From Pusillimonas sp. TS35 (lineage in GTDB: Bacteria > Pseudomonadota > Gammaproteobacteria > Burkholderiales > Burkholderiaceae_B), in contig NZ_WWER01000014.1 of NCBI RefSeq assembly GCF_009857885.1, forward strand, positions 1 through 35,097: DNA of 35,097 nt. The letters run 5' to 3'. The notes beneath the pieces were generated by a model. It searched no databases. It was not told where the DNA came from and saw only the letters and a list, made by a program, of their open reading frames with translations. Shown piece after piece: positions 1-7,766 of this stretch. Both the position numbers and the translations under genes were made by a program. The first letter of the stretch is position 1. Every line of letters starts with the position of its first letter.

Positions 1-99
1 GAGCATGAAAATATGACTCAGTGGCACGGCGGCCCCTTCGACTCGGCTGCGTTCGATCTGAATGAAGTCAATCAACGACTGATGGAAATTCAGCTCTAG
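1..99 (+). CDS. Partial 3' end of a pRiA4b ORF-3-like protein
   Basis: The frame is open from the first base and ends at TAG (97-99), giving 32 C-terminal residues with the pattern WHGGPFDSAAFDLNEVNQRL. I recognise this as the tail of the plasmid pRiA4b ORF-3 / IS1096 TnpR-passenger-like family, whose members end in a G.FDP.AFDL..VN..L motif. The cellular function of that family is not established. The gene is cut by the window edge, so its start and full length cannot be judged. It converges on the wecE-like gene with a 24-base gap in which I see no hairpin. It probably marks the boundary between the polysaccharide locus and unrelated, possibly mobile, DNA. The family call rests on a short tail only. 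Confidence 0.55.
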   Translation, partial: EHENMTQWHGGPFDSAAFDLNEVNQRLMEIQL

Positions 100-123
100 C
101 GCAAGACGGTACTGGGCGGACGC

Positions 124-1275
124 TTACTCATCACCTGCAGAGCTCCGCAACACATCCACAACTCGGTTCTGCTGCTCATCCGACAAACCAACCCACAGCG
201 GTAAGCGGACCAGCCTTTCAGACTGCTGATTCGTGACATTCAAGTCGCCATGTGGCCGACCGTAACGCTTCCCAGCAGGGGATGAATGAAGCGGTATGTA
301 GTGGAAAACGGACCAGATTTCATTGCGCTTGAAAGAGTCAAGGACCTTCTGACGGTCAATTTCCGGCGCCAAAAGAACATAGTACATGTGGGCGTTGTGC
401 TCGCAGTCGTTCGGAATAATCGGGCGCCTCAGTATTCCCTTGGTTTCCAGCGGTTCCAGAAGCTCGTGATAACGCTGCCAGTTCGCCAGTCGCTCTGTGG
501 TTATTCGATCCGCTTCTTCAAGTTGTGCCCACAGGAAGGCAGCAATCAATTCCCCTGGCAGGAAGGACGAACCCACCTCTTGCCAAGTGTATTTATCTAC
601 TTCTCCCCTGAAAAATCGGCTCCGGTCGGTGCCCTTCTCGCGGATGATCTCTGCGCGAAGACTCAGATCAGGGCTATTGACGAGCAACGCACCGCCTTCC
701 CCCGAGATCACGTTCTTTGTTTCGTGGAAACTGTAGGCTCCGAGGTCACCGATGCTACCCAACGCCCGCCCTTTGTAGGTCGACATCACCCCCTGCGCCG
801 CATCTTCAACAACTTTCAATCCATGATGCTGGGCAATGTTCATGATCGTATCCATCTCACAAGCCACTCCTGCGTAATGCACGGGAGCGATAGCGCGGGT
901 ACGTGGTGTGATAGAAGACTCAATCAATCGTTCGTCCAAATTCAGCGTATCCTCTCTGATATCGACAAACACCGGAACCCCACCGCGAAGCACAAAGGCG
1001 TTGGCCGTCGAAACAAAGGTGTACGACGGCATGATGATCTCGTCGCCGGGCTGAATATCCAGCAATAAAGCAGCCATCTCGAGTGCCGCCGTGCAAGAGT
1101 GGGTAAGCAAGCTCTTATTACATCCAGTACGCTCTTCCAGCCAGCCATGGCAGCGCTTAGTGAAGGGCCCATCGCCTGCCAAACTGCCGTTGAAGTGCGC
1201 TTCAGCGATGTAGTACAACTCCTTGCCTGTCATGTGAGGCCAGTTGAACGGGATGCGGTTATTTGTCTTTTTCAT
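124..1275 (-). CDS. wecE: WecE/RffA-like dTDP-4-keto-6-deoxyglucose 4-aminotransferase
   Basis: This is a 383-residue PLP-dependent sugar aminotransferase of the DegT/DnrJ/EryC1/StrS fold. In WecE/RffA the reaction puts an amino group on C4 of dTDP-4-keto-6-deoxy-hexose, giving dTDP-4-amino-4,6-dideoxygalactose (Fuc4N), in the cytosol. Family marks are the N-terminal IPFNWP...GKELYYI and GSLAGDGPFT, EDAAQ near residue 158, and the PLP lysine K187 in SFHETKNV followed by SGEGGALL. An in-frame extension to 1311 exists, but I chose ATG at 1275. It forms an ATGA overlap with the upstream membrane-protein gene, has GGAG just upstream, and matches the usual family start. It is the last gene of the minus-strand run. 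The 4-amino product is the likely substrate of the acyltransferase at 6466-7131. A Qui4N (VioA-type) product cannot be excluded from sequence alone. Confidence 0.85.
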   Translation of the reverse strand: MKKTNNRIPFNWPHMTGKELYYIAEAHFNGSLAGDGPFTKRCHGWLEERTGCNKSLLTHSCTAALEMAALLLDIQPGDEIIMPSYTFVSTANAFVLRGGVPVFVDIREDTLNLDERLIESSITPRTRAIAPVHYAGVACEMDTIMNIAQHHGLKVVEDAAQGVMSTYKGRALGSIGDLGAYSFHETKNVISGEGGALLVNSPDLSLRAEIIREKGTDRSRFFRGEVDKYTWQEVGSSFLPGELIAAFLWAQLEEADRITTERLANWQRYHELLEPLETKGILRRPIIPNDCEHNAHMYYVLLAPEIDRQKVLDSFKRNEIWSVFHYIPLHSSPAGKRYGRPHGDLNVTNQQSERLVRLPLWVGLSDEQQNRVVDVLRSSAGDE

Positions 1276-3515
1276 ACTTTCTCCGAGACCTTTCGTCGAT
1301 ACCCCTGCCAAGACTTAAAACCTGCCAGTAAGAGCAGCAGTAACCAGAAAACATGTGCAATCCAAGCGTAGCGGGCAAGAGGCTTGAAATCGAGACGTAC
1401 TCGACGAGTATCTTGAGGCACTAACACGCCCTGAAACACTCCATTGACCTCCACGGTCTGAGCGGCCTGCCAACCATGACTGGTTTCTGCTAGCGCCTCC
1501 CAGTCGCGATGAAACTTCTGGCTCAATAAAAAGACAGATGGTGCGGAGGGCTGTACCTCAAACTCGAGAACATCACCCTGATCTAAAATCTTGACAGGCG
1601 TGTTCGTAACCATGCCTCGCGGGTCATCGAGCACCAATTTTGTCGCGCTCATATCAAGCTGTGGCGGCACTACTTGCAAGCTTTCGCCCATCCGAGACAC
1701 CACGCGGTAAAGGTAGAGGCCAGACTCATCTCCCAAAGACTCCAAATTTTCATGGACCAATTTTCCCGACGAGAGGATCAGGCTGATATTGCTCATCCAA
1801 AACATCGCGCCAGCATAGTCGGGGGCGATGGCTCCGTTCCACCGGCCATAGGTCTGTACTTCCCCACCAAGCGATTTGATTAGGGTGTGGTATCGGGTGG
1901 AAGAGAGGCTGTTATAACTATGCACTGAGGCAAGACCGAGTGTAGCGTTCAGGTTTGGGGGCAACACTGAAACTCCTGGGGCCGCAACCGCATAGCGACT
2001 GCCGGGCGGCAGATTGCCCCTAACCTGCTCAACCAAGGGCGAGGTCATCGCTATCTGCGACGGCTTCTGCTTGAGCATCAGTGGATAAGAGACCATAGCC
2101 AATACCGAAGCAAGAGCAAGCATCAAAAGCGAGGGACGAGTCCGATCGTATTGGGCGATTAGCAGACCGGGCACCGCTAGCAGGCCAACGACTAACCCCC
2201 AACGGATGGGGACATGCTGCGAAATACCAAATGCAACACCAATCGCGACCACTGCCAGCGTTACCGCCCCCGCAACAAATACGGCGCGCGAAAATTGACG
2301 GTGATGCGCGCGCTTCGCAAGGGCGTCAATACCGAATGCAGTGATGACGGTAAGGGGAAGCATGATGCTGCCCAGCGGGGTACTTCGGGAGAGATTGAGT
2401 CCAAAGTATTTAACGCCTAGCACGTACAGTGGGTGAACGAAGGCAAGCAGGCACAGCACTAGAATCGCCAGCCACCAGCCCCAGGTTTTTTTGAATGCTG
2501 TGAGTAACGCCACGGCTGCAAAGAAGGTGACGATCAGCGGTACGCTCAGGCCATCATAAGAAAATGGGAAAGACGGCGCGATTGGGTTACCAAAGATTTC
2601 CGGGACGGTACTCAATACAAAAAAGCGAACTATCTCAGTAAAGCTGGTGAACTTTGGAAGCACCATCGTGAAAAACGAGGGATCGGTTGCAAATCGCGCA
2701 GACTCGGACGAGAGAATGAACAGATCTCGATAAACAGGTAAAGCGAGCGCGGCTGCAACAACTAGGGCAGATGCAGCAAGTGTCAGGAACTTAGCAAGTG
2801 CAAGTCGGCTGACACGTGCTTGACGGTAGGCCAACCAAAGGCCATAGCCACACAGCCAGTAGGCATGAAAGACAACCGGCTGCGGGTACGCGGTCATCAG
2901 TAGGCTGTAGCCGCTGAAAGCCAATACCCCCCAGCCCAAAATATCCGAGTGTTTCGCCAAACGAGTAACAGCCCACAATGCTCCCGCTGCCCAGCACCAT
3001 ACGGCTAGGAACATGGGAAAGGTCAGCCAGTACATGAACAGCGGAGATGCCGCCAGTCCTAGACCTGCGATCAAGCCCGCAATGGGACTTAAGCCGGCTT
3101 CCCTGGTGAAGAACAAGATGAACAAACCGGCGAGGAAGCAGGTTGCTAAGGACAAAGCCGTAATGAACTGCCAAGGGTTATTCGTCGCCCGAGAAATCAG
3201 CCAGGATACCGTGTAGGCCGGACTAAACCCAGATATCTGGTATGCCGGGCGGCCTAGCTCATTTTGGTTGACCCACAGCGTCAACCAACCAGAACGCGAT
3301 CCGTTCAGGTGTTCGGAAACTTCAGGAATATAACCATTAGTGAAATCACTAAATTTACGATTTTCAAGTTGCTTGGCTCTCGTTTGATCGGCGATCGCCA
3401 ACTCGGAAAACTGGCGATGAGGTGCAACCACATCTCCACCAAGCCAATACGGCCAGATAAGCACAACAAAAAGAAGCGCAAAGAGAATCAGGGCCCCGCG
3501 ATAAGTCAACTTCAT
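1272..3515 (-). CDS. Large YfhO/GT-C-like multipass membrane protein
   Basis: This 747-residue protein starts with a hydrophobic helix (LILFALLFVVLIWPYWLGG). Next comes a large extracytoplasmic loop rich in aromatic residues, about ten further membrane helices, and a soluble C-terminal region of roughly 250 residues from about residue 500 (PPGSRYAVAAPG onward). A final helix (YAWIAHVFWLLLLLLAG) and a short basic tail close it. This architecture resembles YfhO-type and other GT-C glycosyltransferases, which use polyprenyl-phosphate sugars on the periplasmic face. I see no definite catalytic motif, so the exact reaction is unknown. The ATG at 3515 overlaps the upstream gene by 4 bases (ATGA), and the stop overlaps the wecE-like start in the same way, implying translational coupling. 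Likely job: transfer of a flipped sugar to the polysaccharide. A polymerase or other membrane role is possible. Confidence 0.6.
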   Translation of the reverse strand: MKLTYRGALILFALLFVVLIWPYWLGGDVVAPHRQFSELAIADQTRAKQLENRKFSDFTNGYIPEVSEHLNGSRSGWLTLWVNQNELGRPAYQISGFSPAYTVSWLISRATNNPWQFITALSLATCFLAGLFILFFTREAGLSPIAGLIAGLGLAASPLFMYWLTFPMFLAVWCWAAGALWAVTRLAKHSDILGWGVLAFSGYSLLMTAYPQPVVFHAYWLCGYGLWLAYRQARVSRLALAKFLTLAASALVVAAALALPVYRDLFILSSESARFATDPSFFTMVLPKFTSFTEIVRFFVLSTVPEIFGNPIAPSFPFSYDGLSVPLIVTFFAAVALLTAFKKTWGWWLAILVLCLLAFVHPLYVLGVKYFGLNLSRSTPLGSIMLPLTVITAFGIDALAKRAHHRQFSRAVFVAGAVTLAVVAIGVAFGISQHVPIRWGLVVGLLAVPGLLIAQYDRTRPSLLMLALASVLAMVSYPLMLKQKPSQIAMTSPLVEQVRGNLPPGSRYAVAAPGVSVLPPNLNATLGLASVHSYNSLSSTRYHTLIKSLGGEVQTYGRWNGAIAPDYAGAMFWMSNISLILSSGKLVHENLESLGDESGLYLYRVVSRMGESLQVVPPQLDMSATKLVLDDPRGMVTNTPVKILDQGDVLEFEVQPSAPSVFLLSQKFHRDWEALAETSHGWQAAQTVEVNGVFQGVLVPQDTRRVRLDFKPLARYAWIAHVFWLLLLLLAGFKSWQGYRRKVSEKV

Positions 3516-5188
3516 CTTTGGCCCACCTTGGTTTCACATCTGCGCCAGCTTACATGGCGCTGTCCATATTTTTGAGAGGCAAGCTCAACTAAAACACCGC
3601 TCCAATGTTCATCACAATAGGTATTCAGGAAGCCAAAAAGGTGATCAGCGCCCAAAATCGGAATTCCGTGGTCTGAAAAAAGTCGATCCACCACTCCCCT
3701 GCCTACCATTTCCTCGGCATGTGCTACAGAAAATGGAGCGAGCGTAAAGACACCTAAGCCATAAAGCTTGTACATCACGGCATCTTCTTTTTGTCCCAAG
3801 ACCGGATATGCAGCTTCGAAAGGGAATGCTGAGCCCCAAACCACAACAGTTGTATCAGGGAAATCTTGCAATTCTTCTCGTATTTGCTGGGAAACCAATT
3901 GGGCAGCTCTTGACTCAGAAAAAACGGCGGCGGCATTAAATAATGCGGCGACCACTATCGCACCTTGCACCAAGCCCCAGCGTAAAATTCCCGTACCCCG
4001 TACCCCGTACCCCGTACCCCGTACCCCGTACCCCGTACCCCGTACCCCGTACCCCGTACTCGTTAGCAAAAGAGGCGCAATTAAGAGTAAAGAGATGACA
4101 GGAATATAGACTCGTAAGACACCAGGTCGCCCCAATACGCCTAACGCAAAAATCGCCGCGATGCAAAGAGCCCATGTCACAAACAATTTACGATTTGGCA
4201 TTAACAACAACAAGAATAACGCAGCCAAAATACTAGGGACTAAAACCGGGTGAACAAACGTTTTGACCCCTATCCAACCGTTGTTAATCGCGTTACTTTG
4301 AGCCGGTAGAGGCCCAAGATCCATGAGCATTGCATTCAATCTATGCGGATTGGCAATATTTTCATCGACAAAAAACCAGCTACGTATAAGGTTAATGTCA
4401 TTCGCTGTGTAGCCATGTCGCGTCAAAATTTCTGGATGTTTCTTCAGTTGGGCATCCGCGCCAAAATCAGTAATAGGCGCACGAGCAGGATTCAATGCAT
4501 TGAAAGACTGCCAAGCATCTCCTTGATAAGCTTTGTAATCGACAAAAGCAGCAATGCCGATCGCAAGCAAAAGAGCGATGGCAGAGGCTTGCGCTGCAGG
4601 ATCCCTGACCAATTTTTTCCAGGGCAGAAGGGGTAATGCTATGAGGAGGACAAGCAAAAATTCGTGACTGCGAACGAGATACCCACAGAAAGCCAGAAGA
4701 CACCCGATGACGAGTGCTTGCCTGCTTTCCTGTTGTCCATAAAAGTGCCAGCATATAACTGCCCCAAGAGTGAGCAACCCGGCGTTGATTGTGAATTGTG
4801 GGAATAGAAAAGGACGCGCTAACAAGAGAATCAAAGCAGATAGCGACACCAGCCACCCAAAAGATAGTTGTCGCAGAGCGCGAAGAAAAACCGTCCCTAC
4901 AATGACGAGTACACCAATGGTTGCTATGGAATAACCCCACACGCCGTGTATTTGTGGGATCGCCCGAACCAAGTACCCCCAAATGACATTGGAGAAAACC
5001 AAATTCGGCAATCCGACTGCTGCAATGCCATAGCCGTGCGCAACCATGGACATTCCAACGTCATCGTTGGTCTCCCACCGTGGCTCAAAGAAGAGGCAGA
5101 GGGCAAGGACAAAAGATGCAGAAACACAAAAATCCAGAGCAAGATCAGAATTTCTGCGAAGAAAATTTGATAAAGCTGAATTAGCCAC
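3512..5188 (-). CDS. Multipass GT-C-like membrane protein with an in-frame heptanucleotide repeat
   Basis: This 558-residue protein has about ten membrane helices and an early loop motif ETNDDVGM. Acidic residues at that position are common in GT-C glycosyltransferases. A soluble C-terminal tail of about 130 residues follows the last helix. Residues about 377-399 are three copies of the heptapeptide GYGVRGT, encoded by nine 7-bp units. They lie in a loop between helices IPVISLLLIAPLLL and VQGAIVVAALFNAAAVF. The start is GTG at 5188, overlapping the upstream flippase gene by 8 bases; no ATG fits better. I infer a periplasmic glycosyltransferase acting on a polyprenyl-phosphate sugar, perhaps the one made by the GT2 at 7747 and flipped by the protein at 5181. 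If repeat number shifts by one or two units, the reading frame ends about 410-417 codons in. The specific sugar is unknown. Confidence 0.65.
   Translation of the reverse strand: MANSALSNFLRRNSDLALDFCVSASFVLALCLFFEPRWETNDDVGMSMVAHGYGIAAVGLPNLVFSNVIWGYLVRAIPQIHGVWGYSIATIGVLVIVGTVFLRALRQLSFGWLVSLSALILLLARPFLFPQFTINAGLLTLGAVICWHFYGQQESRQALVIGCLLAFCGYLVRSHEFLLVLLIALPLLPWKKLVRDPAAQASAIALLLAIGIAAFVDYKAYQGDAWQSFNALNPARAPITDFGADAQLKKHPEILTRHGYTANDINLIRSWFFVDENIANPHRLNAMLMDLGPLPAQSNAINNGWIGVKTFVHPVLVPSILAALFLLLLMPNRKLFVTWALCIAAIFALGVLGRPGVLRVYIPVISLLLIAPLLLTSTGYGVRGTGYGVRGTGYGVRGTGILRWGLVQGAIVVAALFNAAAVFSESRAAQLVSQQIREELQDFPDTTVVVWGSAFPFEAAYPVLGQKEDAVMYKLYGLGVFTLAPFSVAHAEEMVGRGVVDRLFSDHGIPILGADHLFGFLNTYCDEHWSGVLVELASQKYGQRHVSWRRCETKVGQR
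3993..4059. repeat. Heptanucleotide tandem repeat (GTACCCC)x9 plus partial copy
   Basis: Nine perfect, uninterrupted copies of GTACCCC run from 3993 to 4055, followed by GTAC. On the coding (minus) strand the unit is GGGGTAC. Three units make 21 bases, so nine units keep frame and encode GYGVRGT three times. Since 7 and 3 are coprime, every minus-strand frame reads the same cyclic heptapeptide with no stop, so a frame change shows only after the tract. Reading on in the two other frames gives stops at 3955-3957 and at 3936-3938. This is the arrangement expected of a simple-sequence contingency locus. It could alternatively be a dispersed heptamer repeat like the STRR class known from cyanobacteria. 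Confidence 0.95.
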
Positions 5189-5555
5189 GAGCCGCTACCA
5201 CAGTGCCGAGCACAATCAACCCAACCCCTATTGACTTTTGAATAGTCATGGGTTCACTCAAAAGCCAGCCACTTAACAGCAAAACCACGACGAAATTGAG
5301 GCTCATGAAGGGGTAAGCATGACTCAAATCAAATTTCGTCATAGCAGCCATCCATGCAAGAGATGCCAGAAATGCAGCTGCGAAACCTGAAAATATCGCC
5401 GGATCAAAGAGAAGCCCGAGTAGAAATTTGAGCTTATCTACCGACTCTGCGGGTAGTGGACCAAACTGCGCAATTCGCCATTTGAGAATTAGCTGTCCAT
5501 AGACTGTGAAACCCAAAGTGGCAAAGATGTAGAGATAGTCGAAATAGCGACTCAT
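5181..5555 (-). CDS. Small EamA/SMR-type transporter, ArnE/ArnF-like flippase subunit
   Basis: This 124-residue protein has four predicted membrane helices: YLYIFATLGFTVYGQLILKW, PAIFSGFAAAFLASLAWMAAM, YPFMSLNFVVVLLLSGWLL and IGVGLIVLGTVVAARG. A conserved YGQ/LKW element sits in helix 1 and a SHAYPFMSLNFVVV segment in helix 3. This is the size and pattern of EmrE-like small multidrug resistance and ArnE/ArnF proteins. Members of that group next to polyprenyl-phosphate glycosyltransferases are thought to flip undecaprenyl-phosphate sugars to the periplasm. It overlaps the beta-propeller gene by 4 bases and the GT-C gene by 8 bases, so co-expression is very likely. Placed between a GT2 of the DPM1/GtrB type and GT-C proteins, a flippase role is the best reading. 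Drug export is the alternative. Confidence 0.75.
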   Translation of the reverse strand: MSRYFDYLYIFATLGFTVYGQLILKWRIAQFGPLPAESVDKLKFLLGLLFDPAIFSGFAAAFLASLAWMAAMTKFDLSHAYPFMSLNFVVVLLLSGWLLSEPMTIQKSIGVGLIVLGTVVAARG

Positions 5556-6469
5556 GAGCGCCCCTCAAGAACAGCCAAACCAAACCCTGTTTTCCCGTAA
5601 CCATTGCCGTTGTAAAGCATATATCGAGATCCATCATGGTCAAACACAAAAGGATACTCAATCATTTCGGAATCCCAACCGGATTCCGAAACATCAATTT
5701 GACAATCGGCGTCTAGCCTCTGCCAGTGGATGCCATCTAGTGACTCAGCATAACCAATACGATATGCAGAACCTCTATGAGAAAACCACATTTTCCAGCA
5801 GCCTCCGTCGCGAATAACAGAAGGTCTGGAAATGGCATATTCCGAGTCATCAGAATAGTCTATCGCCACAACCCCTTCCCGTATCCACGAAACCCCATCG
5901 ATCGATTCAGCATACTTAATGTGATATCGATGCTCAGGCTTTCCGTTTCGTATTTTCCAGTCGGTGCATGAGAGATACCACATGCGCCATTTGTCTAGAT
6001 CAGGCAATACACAGCAACTGGCAACAAAGTGAGGTTCAGTCATCGAACGATCAACAACTGGACCTGGGGCATACCTTTTGAATTCCCCACCATGCTCGCT
6101 TATAGAGAGACCGATGGAATTTCTAAATGGCACCGTCACGCCCAAATTCCATCCGATGTAGTAGAGAAATCGCTTGCCATCGTGGTGGGCAAGCCAAGTG
6201 GCCATCGCTCCACTATCGTCGAACTCACCTAAAGCACCGGGACCGACGACTGGGCTATCCGATAGCTCAAGGATTTCTTGCGGTCGGGTTATGTCTATTA
6301 ATAGATAGCCAGTAAAACTTTGATTGTCTTTATTTCTTGAGCTGAAATAGATCTTAAATATATCATTTTTGATATGCTCCGCAATAGGCACCGCAGCATG
6401 AGAATACATCCATTCTTTTTGACCTGACGGACAATATATCTGCCCAAGCTTTCTCCAGCGGTGCTTCAT
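5552..6469 (-). CDS. Five-bladed beta-propeller protein, glycoside-hydrolase (GH43/GH32-like) superfamily
   Basis: This 305-residue protein has repeated blade-like segments: IKYAESIDGVSWIREG, SRPSVIRDGGCWKMWFSHRG and IGYAESLDGIHWQRLD, then EYPFVFDHDGSRYMLYNGNGYG. The spacing of W/Y and DG motifs is typical of arabinanase/levansucrase/invertase-type propellers. No signal peptide or membrane segment is visible, so it should be cytoplasmic, which is odd for a glycosidase. The ATG at 6469 forms ATGA with the end of the acyltransferase gene. An in-frame extension to 6580 would run through that gene and is rejected. Such proteins occur as unexplained members of polysaccharide clusters. The role could be sugar binding, proofreading or transfer rather than hydrolysis. 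Catalytic acids cannot be assigned safely from sequence alone. Confidence 0.65.
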   Translation of the reverse strand: MKHRWRKLGQIYCPSGQKEWMYSHAAVPIAEHIKNDIFKIYFSSRNKDNQSFTGYLLIDITRPQEILELSDSPVVGPGALGEFDDSGAMATWLAHHDGKRFLYYIGWNLGVTVPFRNSIGLSISEHGGEFKRYAPGPVVDRSMTEPHFVASCCVLPDLDKWRMWYLSCTDWKIRNGKPEHRYHIKYAESIDGVSWIREGVVAIDYSDDSEYAISRPSVIRDGGCWKMWFSHRGSAYRIGYAESLDGIHWQRLDADCQIDVSESGWDSEMIEYPFVFDHDGSRYMLYNGNGYGKTGFGLAVLEGRS

Positions 6470-7131
6470 ATGCCTCTCAACCTTGAACTGGGCACTTTTG
6501 ATCGCTCGGTAGCGGTGCCAATATAGACACCTTCGGGTGCCGCATCTGCGAGCAATAGCGCTCCGGCGCCGACAACACATCTATCCCCGATTTTGATGTG
6601 ATCACGTAATGTCGCGTTCACGCCGACGAAACATTGCTCACCAATTTCCACCCCACCCGAGATGACCACATGCGATGCAATAAAGGTGTGATCATGAATT
6701 ACTGAATGGTGGCCGATATGGTTACCGCTCCACAAAGTCACGTTGTTGCCAATCGTGACGAATGGCTGAATGGTGTTGTCTTCAAAAATGAAACAGTTTT
6801 CGCCGATTCTTCCTTCATTGAGCACGGTTGCGCGCGAGCTGATGAAGCTCACCAGCTTGTAGCCCATCTCCTTTGCAGCGAGAAACTTTTCTTTACGGAC
6901 AGCATTCAGTTTCGAGTAACTAAGCGCAATAAAGAAATCATACGAATCAGGTGGATATTGTTTAGAGACATTCTCAAAAGTGACAACTGGCAATCCACAA
7001 AACTCAGATTCTTTGATGTAGTTTGCATCTACCGTGAAGGCAACGATCTCGTAACTCGAGTCCGTACTGAAATAGTAATGCGCGAGCTGAGCGATATCGC
7101 CAGAGCCAAAAATTACAAGTGGTTTTTTCAT
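6466..7131 (-). CDS. NeuD/PglD-type sugar O- or N-acyltransferase
   Basis: This 221-residue protein has an N-terminal Rossmann-like half (PLVIFGSGDIAQLAHYYF) and a C-terminal left-handed parallel beta-helix. The helix shows the hexapeptide pattern in IGENCFIFEDNTIQPFVTIGNNVTLWSG and GVEIGEQCFVGVNATL and ends in VGAGALLLADAAPEGVYIG. The likely catalytic histidine lies in GNHIGHHSVI. PglD and NeuD relatives acetylate amino-sugar nucleotides or sialic-acid-like sugars using acetyl-CoA in the cytosol. With a WecE-like aminotransferase in the same operon, acetylation of the C4 amine of dTDP-Fuc4N is a reasonable inference; O-acetylation is the alternative. The start overlaps the methyltransferase stop by 4 bases (ATGA). 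Confidence 0.75.
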   Translation of the reverse strand: MKKPLVIFGSGDIAQLAHYYFSTDSSYEIVAFTVDANYIKESEFCGLPVVTFENVSKQYPPDSYDFFIALSYSKLNAVRKEKFLAAKEMGYKLVSFISSRATVLNEGRIGENCFIFEDNTIQPFVTIGNNVTLWSGNHIGHHSVIHDHTFIASHVVISGGVEIGEQCFVGVNATLRDHIKIGDRCVVGAGALLLADAAPEGVYIGTATERSKVPSSRLRGI

Positions 7132-7766
7132 GGCATCTTCCTCACCAGAATCGTAAACTCATAAAGACCGTAGTCATGAAGCAACGCGACCTGACGGGAA
7201 TAGCGACGTTTGCACAAATCAAACAATCGACATGGGTCTGCGTAATAGAGATAGTCGCGCTTTTTGTCCTCGTCTGAGTACGAGGTCAGGCAGTTGAACG
7301 CGAATCCAAGACTGCTGGTTCGGTCAAGGACGTCCAAGGTGGCCTGCAGATAATCAAACCACTCTGCATCCGAGCGCCCCAGTCGCACATTAAAGATACC
7401 ACTGGCCACGCCGTAGTCAGCAATTTGGTCTGGCTCTGTTGCTGTGATGAAACGAGCTTGATCGGCAGTAGCGTGCCGTTGCTCTGCCACCTTGATCATT
7501 TCCTGGGAAACATCCACCCCAAGATATGTGCAGTATGCGTGCTTGTCTCGCAGATAGTCGAGCAAGGCGCCGTAGCCGCAACCCAGGTCATTCAGGGAGA
7601 AATTAGGCGTCTTGGGGTCAATGATTTTGCACAATTGCGCAAACCTGACCATCTGGCTTTCTTCACCATTCCAGTCGACCCCACGAGGCGTATCACCATG
7701 TTCCGCAAGTTTTTCAGCGTAATAAGTTGCAACCTCATCGAACAGGCTAGTCTTTTTGTTTTGCAT
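7128..7766 (-). CDS. Class I SAM-dependent methyltransferase
   Basis: This 212-residue protein has the class I motif I as LNDLGCGYGALLDYL (near residue 62), a following acidic strand YLGVDVSQEMI, and a TGVASGIFNVRLG-like post-motif region. The N-terminus (YYAEKLAEHGDTPRGVDWNGEESQMVRF) resembles small methyltransferases often found beside NeuD-type acyltransferases and WbqC proteins in surface-polysaccharide clusters. It could methylate a sugar hydroxyl or an N-linked substituent; the acceptor cannot be read from the sequence. ATG at 7766 is preceded by GAGG at suitable spacing and overlaps the GT2 gene by 20 bases, suggesting coupling. Confidence is high for the fold and low for the substrate. 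Confidence 0.75.
   Translation of the reverse strand: MQNKKTSLFDEVATYYAEKLAEHGDTPRGVDWNGEESQMVRFAQLCKIIDPKTPNFSLNDLGCGYGALLDYLRDKHAYCTYLGVDVSQEMIKVAEQRHATADQARFITATEPDQIADYGVASGIFNVRLGRSDAEWFDYLQATLDVLDRTSSLGFAFNCLTSYSDEDKKRDYLYYADPCRLFDLCKRRYSRQVALLHDYGLYEFTILVRKMP

Noticed and set aside
286-1068. 260-codon plus-strand open frame
   Set aside because: Lies antisense inside the wecE-like gene; its translation has no recognisable family pattern, while the minus strand encodes a clear aminotransferase.
3993-4059. Possible CRISPR-like direct repeats
   Set aside because: Units are 7 bp, contiguous and without spacers; this is a simple tandem repeat.
3768-4109. Plus-strand frame with PYPVPRT heptads
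   Set aside because: Antisense reading through the heptanucleotide tract; the absence of stops there follows from the repeat unit and does not show a gene.
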